DNA of 46,511 bases from UBA5972 sp002430125 (GTDB lineage Bacteria > Pseudomonadota > Alphaproteobacteria > Rhodobacterales > Rhodobacteraceae). The position numbers were made by a program, and so were the translations under genes. This document shows positions 8,791-16,299 of the stretch, piece after piece; the stretch's first letter is position 1; each line of letters begins with the position of its first letter. Below the pieces are notes generated by a model. That model was not told where the DNA came from and searched no databases. It saw only the letters and a program-made list of their open reading frames with translations. Where the stretch lies: positions 1 through 46,511 of the forward strand of contig CALBIC010000043.1 in assembly GCA_937892915.1 (NCBI GenBank), given 5' to 3'.

Positions 8791-10496
8791 CCGCAGAAAG
8801 CCCAATCACAAAAACGCCTGGCCCGGATCATGCCGATCTGGACCGGGCGGTTGCTGAACTTGTCGCAGCCAAAACCGATTGGGCGAAAACGCCGGTAACT
8901 GCACGCATCGCGATTTTGAACGAGGTGCGGGATTGTCTGACGCCGGTCGCCGCAGGCTGGGCTGAAACTGCGGCGCAGCAGAAACAAATCCCCGAAGGCT
9001 CGGCACTGTCTGGCGAAGAATGGATTTCTGGCCCCTACGCATTGCTGTGCGCCTGTGACGGTTTGCTGGAAACTCTGTCCAAGATGGATGGCAAGACGTT
9101 TCTGAGCGACCTGAAAAGCCGCGAAACAGTATCAGGTCAATTGGCGGTGACGGTTTTGCCGCATAATACGTGGGAACGGCTGCTTTATTCTGGCATCAAA
9201 GCCGAAGTCTGGATGGAACCCGGCATTACATCGCAGAACCTTTCGCAATCGACTGCCAGTGCGTATGACATTGCGCCAGATGCGCGGATTGGGAAAATCG
9301 CGTTGGTTTTAGGGGCGGGCAACATCGCCGCAATCCCGCCGTTGGACGCGCTGCACAAGCTGTTCAACGAAAATCAGGTTGTGATTTTGAAGATGAATCC
9401 GCTCAATGACTATCTGACACCGTTTCTTACGGCGGCCTTGATGCCGTTGATCAAGCGCGACGCGTTGCGCATTGTCAAAGGCGGCATTGAAACCGGTGCG
9501 TATCTTTGCGCCCATCCTGACATCGCTGAAATCCACATTACCGGCGCGCAAACGTCGCATGATGCGATTGTCTGGGGGCCGGGTGCACAAGGTGTCGCCA
9601 ACAAAAAGAACGGCACACTCAAACTTACCAAACGTGTAACCTCGGAACTGGGGGCGGTTTGCCCGACCATCGTTGTGCCGGGTGACTGGTCTGCCAGCGA
9701 CATCGCCTTTCAGGCCGAACATATCGCCACCCAAAAGCTGCATAATTCCGGCTTTAACTGTGTCGCCTGTCAGATGCTGATCCTGCCAAAGAGCTGGGAC
9801 AAACGCGATGCGCTGATGCAGGCCGTTACCGGCGTTATTCACCGTTCTGAACCGCGTGGTGCCTATTATCCTGGTGCAAGCGACCGGCTGGCGGCATTTG
9901 CCAGCCACAGCGATAACGTAACCCGAATAGATCGCGGCACAGCACCCGCTTGTCTGGTTGCGCCTTTCAATGATGGTGGCGATGCATGGTTTCAGGAAAC
10001 CGAGGTTTTCGCACCGGCCCTCAGCACCCATGATATCGACATTGCCGACCCCGCCACCTATCTGAAAGCCGCGATTGCCTTTGCCAATGACAACCTGCAC
10101 GGAACGTTGGGCGCCAACATCCTGATCCATCCCGCAACCATCCGCGCAATCGGCAAAAAGCCGTTCGAGGCGATCATTGCCGATCTTCGCTATGGCTGTA
10201 TCACGGTGAATGGATGGGCTGGAATGGGGTTTCTGTTGACCGGCTGCACTTGGGGTGCGTTTCCCGGTCATACGCTGGCAGACGTCCAAAGTGGCATCGG
10301 GAATGTCCATAACACCTTTATGTTTGACCGCCCGGAACGTGTTGTTATCACTGCTCCCTTTCGCGCCTTCCCGCGCCCGCCATGGTTTATCACCAACCGC
10401 CGGCAGCACACAATCGGTCGGTTGATGATGGCGTTTAAGTACCGGCCAAGCTGGGCGAAACTGCCGCGTATCTTTTGGAACGCACTGCGTGGCTAG
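8787..10496 (+). CDS. Aldehyde dehydrogenase superfamily protein, possibly an acyl-CoA reductase
   Basis: A 569-residue protein with the aldehyde dehydrogenase fold. The candidate catalytic cysteine is C325 in SGFNCVACQ and the glutamate is E287 in TSELGAVCP, with a glycine-rich turn LVLGAGNIAAIPP at about 174-185. It is longer and more divergent than standard aldehyde dehydrogenases (about 490 aa), with an added C-terminal basic and aromatic tail (PWFITNRRQ, MMAFKYRPSW) that might contact the membrane. Translation is coupled to the acyl-CoA ligase by ATGA. This pairing suggests either acid from aldehyde followed by activation to CoA, or activation followed by reduction to aldehyde. It ends with TAG at the edge of a palindromic repeat. 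Confidence 0.78.
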   Translation: MTAESPITKTPGPDHADLDRAVAELVAAKTDWAKTPVTARIAILNEVRDCLTPVAAGWAETAAQQKQIPEGSALSGEEWISGPYALLCACDGLLETLSKMDGKTFLSDLKSRETVSGQLAVTVLPHNTWERLLYSGIKAEVWMEPGITSQNLSQSTASAYDIAPDARIGKIALVLGAGNIAAIPPLDALHKLFNENQVVILKMNPLNDYLTPFLTAALMPLIKRDALRIVKGGIETGAYLCAHPDIAEIHITGAQTSHDAIVWGPGAQGVANKKNGTLKLTKRVTSELGAVCPTIVVPGDWSASDIAFQAEHIATQKLHNSGFNCVACQMLILPKSWDKRDALMQAVTGVIHRSEPRGAYYPGASDRLAAFASHSDNVTRIDRGTAPACLVAPFNDGGDAWFQETEVFAPALSTHDIDIADPATYLKAAIAFANDNLHGTLGANILIHPATIRAIGKKPFEAIIADLRYGCITVNGWAGMGFLLTGCTWGAFPGHTLADVQSGIGNVHNTFMFDRPERVVITAPFRAFPRPPWFITNRRQHTIGRLMMAFKYRPSWAKLPRIFWNALRG

Positions 10497-10585
10497 AGCG
10501 TTTGGCGTTTTGCGACGCGAGACAGCCTATGAACTTGCACAGGCGTTCGCGTCGTAAAATGCCTCAGGATCAACGCAAAACGCTT
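10497..10585. repeat. Palindromic intergenic element, 89 bp, multi-stem
   Basis: The outer arms AGCGTTTGGCGTT and AACGCAAAACGCT pair with one mismatch. Inside them, GCGTTTTGCGACGCGA pairs with TCGCGTCGTAAAATGC using G-T pairs, and the apex has a short GCCT/AGGC stem. The element fills nearly all of the space between two convergent genes. Its nested, cruciform-capable form resembles REP/BIME-type extragenic repeats, and it could also end transcription from both sides. No second copy was noticed in this window. Confidence 0.55.
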
Positions 10586-10605
10586 TAGGCGTTAAACCGG
10601 TCAGA

Positions 10606-11910
10606 TCAGGCCGCCGGAATATATCGCACTCCATTCAACCAAACGTCGGCAATAGCGCGGTCATCGCCCATCATGATTGTCGGAAACAGGGCCTCCCAAA
10701 AACTGTCAGCCCGCGCTGCGCGCTGCGCGATCACCGGGGTTGCCGCAAGATCAAGCACCACCAGATCGGCCTCCATCCCTGCGGCCAGATTGCCAATTGC
10801 CCCGCCCATACCCATCGCATCAGCAGCCCCTTGGGTTGCCAGCCAGTAAAGCTGCGCCGGATGCAACGCGGTTCCACGCAGTTGCGCCACCTCATAGGCC
10901 GCGGCCATCGTGCGTAACATGGAAAACGACGACCCGCCGCCGGTATCTGTGGCCAATCCAATCAGATGCCCATCAGCCTTCAGAGCGGCCATATCAAACA
11001 GGCCTGACCCGATAAACGTGTTACTTGTCGGGCAATGGATCAGCGCCGCCCCACTTTCCAGCAACCGCGCTTTTTCACGAGGTTCCAAATGGATCGCATG
11101 GCCAAACATCGCGCCTTTGCCCAGCAGACCATAGCGTTCATAAGTATCCAGATAATCGCGCGCCTCGGGGTAAAGGGTGCGCATCCAGGCGATTTCCGGC
11201 AATTGCTCGGACAAGTGGGTTTGCATCAGATATTCCGGATGCTCGGCCCATAAGCCTCCCAAAGCCTCCAGCTGTTCGGGTGTTGATGTTGGCGAAAATC
11301 GCGGGGTTACCGCATAGGTCAGCCGCCCTTGGCCGTGCCATTTCTGCCCCAAAGCGCGGCTGTCATCATAAGCCGATTGCACGGTATCACGCAGACCCTC
11401 GGGGGCGTTTCGATCCATACAGGTTTTGCCCCCGGCAACCCGCATCCCGCGCGATAGCGCCTCGGTGAAATAGGCGTCCACGCTGGTTGGATGGATCGTG
11501 CAAAAACTGCACATGCTGGTGGTGCCATTGGCCAGCGCCAGATCGAAATAGGTTTTTGCGCCGATCCGCGCCACGTCGGGATCGGCAAACCGGGTTTCCT
11601 CGGGAAAGGTGTAAAGGTTCAGCCAATCAATCAGCTGTTTGCCCCAACTGGCGATAATCCCGGTCTGCGGGTAATGCACATGTGCATCGACAAACCCGGC
11701 GGTAATCAGCCCATCGTCGTAATCCGTTACCAAAGCGTCAGGATGGGCCGCGTGCATTGCATCGCTCTCACCAACCTCCAGAATCTTACTGCCTTCAATC
11801 AATACGCCGCCGCGTCGCACGTGACGTGCCGCCTGCTCGACCGGCATCGCAAAAGGGTCGCCAGAAAATCCAAGTGTCTGGCCAAGCAATAGATTTAGTT
11901 TTTGGCCCAT
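10606..11910 (-). CDS. guaD: Guanine deaminase
   Basis: A 434-residue zinc amidohydrolase converting guanine to xanthine. The family motif PGFVDxHxH appears as AGFVDAHVHYPQ (H77, H79). It is followed by the guanine-deaminase hallmark YTFPEETRFAD and later by QTHLSEQLPE, HAIHLEP, HCPTSNTFIGSG and DTGGG. The start at 11910 has GGGGA upstream and matches the family length; an earlier in-frame start would add 16 unlikely residues. It stands alone between the palindromic repeat and the divergent mgtE gene. Together with the 8-oxoguanine deaminase and NCS2 permease it indicates purine uptake and breakdown; xanthine dehydrogenase is not in this window. Confidence 0.9.
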   Translation of the reverse strand: MGQKLNLLLGQTLGFSGDPFAMPVEQAARHVRRGGVLIEGSKILEVGESDAMHAAHPDALVTDYDDGLITAGFVDAHVHYPQTGIIASWGKQLIDWLNLYTFPEETRFADPDVARIGAKTYFDLALANGTTSMCSFCTIHPTSVDAYFTEALSRGMRVAGGKTCMDRNAPEGLRDTVQSAYDDSRALGQKWHGQGRLTYAVTPRFSPTSTPEQLEALGGLWAEHPEYLMQTHLSEQLPEIAWMRTLYPEARDYLDTYERYGLLGKGAMFGHAIHLEPREKARLLESGAALIHCPTSNTFIGSGLFDMAALKADGHLIGLATDTGGGSSFSMLRTMAAAYEVAQLRGTALHPAQLYWLATQGAADAMGMGGAIGNLAAGMEADLVVLDLAATPVIAQRAARADSFWEALFPTIMMGDDRAIADVWLNGVRYIPAA

Positions 11911-12043
11911 GGTTTCCCCGAATTTGTCTTCCGCAAGACTATTCCGGTTTGGACTCACGCGTAAAGTGCCGCTTTCGCCTTATTGGCCTGTCGCTTGGTG
12001 CAGGCCTGTTCTAAACTGGCCGCATGATATCAAGGGGCATGCT

Positions 12044-13426
12044 GTGAACGAGCCAGAGACCGATCAGATTGAAACCTATGACACCGCTTTCGAACTTGGT
12101 GACGGTGCGATTGCGGCTGTTCTTGAAGCGGTTGAAAGTGGCGACAAGCCACGTTTGCTGGCCTTGCTTGAACCGCTGCATGCGGCCGATGTGGCTGATT
12201 TACTGGAACAAATCGGCAAGACGGCACGACGCGACTTTCTGAACCTGTGGGGCAACGACCTGTGGGGCGAAGTGCTGTCGGAACTCAGTGAATCTTTGCG
12301 CGAAGAGGTGATCGACTATTTGCCCGCCAATACCCTGGCCGAGGCATTACGTGATCTTGAAAGCGACGATGTTGTTGACCTGATCGAAGATCTGGAAGTC
12401 CTGCAACAAAACCTGCTGCTGGATGCACTTGAAGATGCGGATCGGGTCGCGGTCGAACAATCGCTGCAATATCCGGAACTGACCGCTGGCCGATTGATGC
12501 AGCGGGAACTGGTCATGGCGCCGACCCATTGGACGGTCGGGCAGGCGATTGATTTGCTGCGGCAGGAAACCGAACTCCCCGAGCAGTTTTATCATGTGAT
12601 GATCGTTGACCCCAAGATGCGCCCGGTCGGCAAAGTACCGCTAAGCAGCCTGATGGCATCAGCGCGCGATGTGGAACTGACCTCGATCATGGAAGATGAC
12701 TTTAAAACCATCCCGGTGCTGCAAAGCGACGAGGATGTCGCCTATGCGTTCAACCAATATCATATCGTTTCCGCGCCTGTTGTGGACGCTGACGGGCGTT
12801 TGGTTGGGGTTATCACCATTGATGACGCGATGGAAGTGTTGCAACAACATGCCGAGGAAGACGTCCGTCGACTGGCCGGGGTTGGCGACGAAAGTTTTTC
12901 AGATCAAGTGCTTGCAACAACTTGGCTGCGGTTTCCATGGTTGGCGGTGAACCTTGTCACCTCGATCATGGCGTCATTGGTCATCGCCCAATTTGCCGAT
13001 ACAATCACCGCCATTGTGGCGCTTGCAGTGCTGATGCCAATCGTCGCCTCGATGGGGGGGAATGCTGGCACCCAGAGCCTGACAGTGGCGGTACGCGGTA
13101 TCGCCACCAAGGATTTGACCCGCGCCAATGTCTGGCGGGTGATCCGGCGCGAGGTGTTGGTGGGCCTTCTGAACGGCCTGATTTTCGCAGTGGTGATCGG
13201 GGTGGTCGGGCTGGTGTGGTTTGACAGCGTGATGTTGGGTGTGGTTCTGGGATTGGCGATGATTGCGAACCTTTTGGCCGCTGGACTCGCCGGAATTCTG
13301 ATCCCTATCTGGCTTGAAAAACTGAACATCGACCCGGCATTGGCATCGGGCGCATTCGTGACCACGGTCACCGATATTGTCGGCTTTTTCTCGTTTCTTG
13401 GTCTGGCCGCACTGATTTTGCTATAG
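12044..13426 (+). CDS. mgtE: Magnesium transporter MgtE
   Basis: A 460-residue Mg2+ channel. It has a cytosolic helical MgtE_N domain (about 15-120), a tandem CBS pair (about 130-260, including SAPVVDADGRLVGVITIDD), a plug helix and five C-terminal membrane helices with the conserved LMPIVASMGGNAGTQSLT. The GTG at 12044 is chosen because AAGGGG lies upstream and the length then fits; reading further upstream would run into the guaD start. It is divergent from guanine deaminase across 133 bp. I see no magnesium riboswitch in that gap. A hairpin terminator lies downstream. Confidence 0.92.
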   Translation: MNEPETDQIETYDTAFELGDGAIAAVLEAVESGDKPRLLALLEPLHAADVADLLEQIGKTARRDFLNLWGNDLWGEVLSELSESLREEVIDYLPANTLAEALRDLESDDVVDLIEDLEVLQQNLLLDALEDADRVAVEQSLQYPELTAGRLMQRELVMAPTHWTVGQAIDLLRQETELPEQFYHVMIVDPKMRPVGKVPLSSLMASARDVELTSIMEDDFKTIPVLQSDEDVAYAFNQYHIVSAPVVDADGRLVGVITIDDAMEVLQQHAEEDVRRLAGVGDESFSDQVLATTWLRFPWLAVNLVTSIMASLVIAQFADTITAIVALAVLMPIVASMGGNAGTQSLTVAVRGIATKDLTRANVWRVIRREVLVGLLNGLIFAVVIGVVGLVWFDSVMLGVVLGLAMIANLLAAGLAGILIPIWLEKLNIDPALASGAFVTTVTDIVGFFSFLGLAALILL

Positions 13427-13438
13427 CGCAAACAAAAG

Positions 13439-13462
13439 CGGCCCGAGGCGAACCCCGGGCCG
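13439..13462. terminator. Hairpin terminator between mgtE and sqr
   Basis: CGGCCCG and CGGGCCG form a 7-bp stem around a 10-nt loop between convergent genes. It is followed by TCAAAAAT on the plus strand and preceded by AACAAAAG, which gives T-rich tracts in the opposite direction. It probably serves both mgtE and sqr. Confidence 0.65.
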
Positions 13463-13469
13463 TCAAAAA

Positions 13470-14768
13470 TCAATAACGCCGCGCTATTTCAGGCGGGTCA
13501 CTTTGGTCAGGCCCTTTGGTCAGGCCCATAATCATCTTTTCAAAGTAGGGTTCAGTCTGACCTTTGCGGATTTTACGCAGGAAGTATTTCTCGAACCCAA
13601 CCTTAGCCCAATGCACCCATCTGCCTTCACCAGCCCAGTTCATATTGCGCGGTGGGTTTTGCGGTTGGGCCAGAAAGGCCACACCCTTGTCGCCAAAATC
13701 AGCCAGACAAAAGGCGTTCCACGTGCCTTCGTTTGTCGGCTCTTTGCCGCGCAGCAACTGGCCGATATTGGCCGTCGCCGCCGCGACCATGCTTTCGATC
13801 ATATAACCGGTTTTCGGCACGCCAACCGCAACTGGCGTGGCTTCAAGCGGCGCGATGGCAATGCAGACACCGACCGAAAACACATTCGGGTATTTCACGT
13901 TGCGCTGATGTTTATCAACCGTGATGAAGCCACGCGGGTTCACCAGACCATCGATGCCGCGCACCGCTGGAATGCCACGAAAGGCAGGCAGCATCATTGA
14001 ATATTTAAAATCCAGCGCGTGTTCCGCAACCACTTCGCCGCCGGTTTTCATTTCGCTGACATGCATTTTGCCGTTCTCGACTTTGTCAACGCGAGCATTG
14101 GTGATCCACTTGATGTGCCGGTCCCGCATCTCGCTTTCCAGCAAACCTTTGGTATCACCGACCCCGCCAAGGCCCAGATGCCCGACATAGGGTTCGGCAG
14201 TCACAAAGGTCATCGGCACTTTGTCGCGGATTTTACGCCGCTTAAGTTCGGTATCCATGATCATCGCGAATTCATAAGCCGGGCCATAGCACGACGCGCC
14301 CTGCACCGCCCCAACCACAATCGGGCCGGGGTTTTTGCAGAATTCTTCCCAGGCGACATGGGCATTGGTGGCGTGATCAATCGTGCAGATCGACTGGGTG
14401 AAGCCGTCAACCGGGCCAAGACCGGGAATTTCGTCAAAGGCCAGTTCGGGGCCGGTGGCGATTATCAGATAGTCATAGGCAACCTCGGAGCCGCTTGCCA
14501 ACACTACTTTGTTGTTGTCGGGGTCCACTTTGGTTACGGCGTCAGCGATAAACCCGATGCCTTGCTTTTTCAAAACCAGAGCCAGATCGATTGTGATGTC
14601 TGATTTTTTGCGCCAACCGACAGCCGCCCACGGATTTGACGGGGTGAACTAAAAGTAAGGGTTGTTCGAGATCACCGTGATCGTGTCCTCTTTGCGTTTA
14701 TGCGCCTTCATGTCATAGGCCATCGGCAATCCGCCAAGGCCTGCCCCTAAGATTACGATCTCAGCCAT
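13470..14768 (-). pseudogene. sqr: Sulfide:quinone oxidoreductase interrupted by an in-frame TAG at codon 40
   Basis: Read from the ATG at 14768, the frame gives a flavoprotein start with GAGLGG (residues 8-13) and ends at NNPYF-39. A TAG follows (plus-strand CTA 14649-14651), then FTPSNPWAAVGWRKK continues in the same frame to 13470, 432 codons in all. The family normally has glutamine there (NPYFQFTPSN), so one C-to-T change of CAG would explain it. All three redox cysteines are present at C128, C160 and C354, matching C127, C159 and C353 of the Rhodobacter capsulatus enzyme, and the quinone-side segment TPVAVGVPKTGYMIE is intact. Restart at the internal ATG 14573 would lose the FAD motif. 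The options are a very recent pseudogene, a sequencing error, or amber readthrough. Confidence 0.85.
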
Positions 14769-14813
14769 TTTTATCTCCCGTTTTGTACGCCGATAAAGTC
14801 ACGGACTATCTGA

Positions 14814-14832
14814 ATGTATATTAGGAATACAT
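14814..14832. promoter_or_regulatory. Inverted repeat upstream of sqr, candidate operator
   Basis: A 19-bp imperfect palindrome ATGTATATTAGGAATACAT, with exact 6-bp outer arms, lies 46 bp before the sqr start. AT-rich inverted repeats in this place are typical of ArsR-type sulfide-responsive repressors (SqrR/BigR) in related bacteria. The regulator gene is not in this window, so the link is inference. Confidence 0.4.
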
Positions 14833-14915
14833 CATAAACGCATAAGGCGATTTTCAGCCTGCGGTAAAGCGGCGCAGGGTTTTTGCGCCAAGTTAAAGGC
14901 GTCTATACGATCTTG

Positions 14916-15605
14916 TTACTCTATTTTGCCGACGAGGTCGACAACATATGGGCCAATGACCGGAACGATCAAACCCACACCTGCCTTGTTGGGGTGTATG
15001 CCATCGGCTTGCATAAAGGCCTTCAAAGCGTCGGCAAAACTGCGGCCATCCAGTATCGGCGCAAGATAGACCGGGAATAACAGCGTGTTATATTGCGCTG
15101 CAAGGTCAGGATAAATCGCATCAAAATCTTGTTTGTAATCAGCGCCGTAATTGCCCGGTGCCTGCATTCCGACCAACAGCACCGGCAACCCACGCACGGC
15201 AGCGGCCTGTAAAATGCCTTCCAGATTGCGGCGGCTTTCGGTGGGGGGTAATCCGCGCAGAATATCATTGCCGCCAAGTTCCACAATCAGGGCCTTGATC
15301 TCATCGGTCAGGGTCCAGTCAATCCGCGCCAATCCCCCCGCAGTCGTGTCCCCGGAAACCCCCATATTCACCAGTTTTACGTCCTGCCCTGCGGTTTCAA
15401 GCCAAACCTGCAATTGCGGCACCAATCCGTCACCATCCGGCAAGCCATAGCCTTGCGTCAGACTGTCGCCAAAGGCCGCAATCGTCACGGTTTCAGCGCT
15501 TGCTGCATTAACCGTCAGGTTCAGCACAAGAACGACCGCCAACAGGTTGCCAATCCGCGCCCAAGCCCCATATTGGACCAAACGCTTAAGGAGTAATTTG
15601 ATCAT
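14916..15605 (-). CDS. tesA: GDSL arylesterase / lysophospholipase, TesA type
   Basis: A 229-residue exported SGNH hydrolase. A basic N-terminus and hydrophobic stretch (LLAVVLVLNLTVNAASA) form a signal peptide ending near residue 37. The mature protein starts the catalytic blocks with FGDSLTQGYG (nucleophile S48), followed by GGND in the oxyanion region and DGIHPN with the Asp-His pair. It probably hydrolyses thioesters or esters in the periplasm. The chosen ATG (minus strand of 15603-15605) shares a CATG tetranucleotide with the ATG of the divergent ABC ATPase; no clear ribosome binding site precedes it, so a slightly later start is possible. tesA divergent from ybbA-ybbP is a conserved proteobacterial arrangement. 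Confidence 0.88.
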   Translation of the reverse strand: MIKLLLKRLVQYGAWARIGNLLAVVLVLNLTVNAASAETVTIAAFGDSLTQGYGLPDGDGLVPQLQVWLETAGQDVKLVNMGVSGDTTAGGLARIDWTLTDEIKALIVELGGNDILRGLPPTESRRNLEGILQAAAVRGLPVLLVGMQAPGNYGADYKQDFDAIYPDLAAQYNTLLFPVYLAPILDGRSFADALKAFMQADGIHPNKAGVGLIVPVIGPYVVDLVGKIE

Positions 15606-16299
15606 GTCGGACGCAATTCTATCGCTGAGGGACGTTCGGCTGGTACTTATGGGCAATGCTGGCCCTGTCAATATCCTGAACGGAATTGATCTGGATGTCG
15701 AGCGCGGTAAGGCGCTTGGGCTGGTCGGGCCATCGGGATCAGGCAAGTCATCGCTTTTGATGCTGCTGGGCGGCCTGGAAAAAGCCACCAGTGGCACGGT
15801 CACGGCCCTTGGTCAAAACCTGAGTGCGATGAACGAAGACGCACTGGCGCGGTTTCGCCGTGACAATATGGGGGTGGTCTTTCAGTCCTTCCACCTGATC
15901 CCCACCATGACCGCGCTTGAAAATGTGGCGACACCTTTGGAATTGGCCGGGCATAGGGATGCGTTTGAACGGGCGCGGGCGGAACTGGAACTGGTTGGCT
16001 TGGGGACGCGCGTTGATCATTATCCAGCCCAGCTTTCTGGTGGTGAACAGCAACGCGTGGCCTTGGCCCGTGCCGCAGCACCGCGCCCGAAAATCCTGCT
16101 GGCGGATGAACCAACCGGCAACCTTGACGGCGAAACATCGGACGCAATCGTGAAACTGCTGTTTGATCTGTCAGACCGGTTTGCTGCCACGCTGGTTTTG
16201 GTTACGCACTCGCGCGAACTTGCAGCGCGCTGTGACCGCGTGGTGCGCCTGAAAGACGGCCGGATCGAGGAAACAGCCACAGCCGAGGCCGCGCAATGA
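15604..16299 (+). CDS. ybbA: ABC transporter ATP-binding protein, YbbA type
   Basis: A 231-residue ATPase of the LolD/MacB-like group. Walker A is GPSGSGKS (42-49), the Q-loop is in VFQSFHLIPTMTALENV, the signature is LSGGEQQRVALARA, and Walker B is ILLADEPTGNLDG. AAGGAG at 15588 gives ideal spacing to the ATG at 15604. The gene overlaps ybbP by ATGA, so ATPase and permease are co-translated. The pair probably works as a mechanotransmission-type complex that moves a lipid or lipoprotein rather than as a classic importer. Confidence 0.9.
   Translation: MSDAILSLRDVRLVLMGNAGPVNILNGIDLDVERGKALGLVGPSGSGKSSLLMLLGGLEKATSGTVTALGQNLSAMNEDALARFRRDNMGVVFQSFHLIPTMTALENVATPLELAGHRDAFERARAELELVGLGTRVDHYPAQLSGGEQQRVALARAAAPRPKILLADEPTGNLDGETSDAIVKLLFDLSDRFAATLVLVTHSRELAARCDRVVRLKDGRIEETATAEAAQ

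Noticed and set aside
13470..14573. A 367-residue stand-alone oxidoreductase starting at ATG 14573
   Set aside because: It lacks the N-terminal FAD motif, which is present upstream in the same frame beyond a TAG. It is better described as an interrupted full-length sqr.
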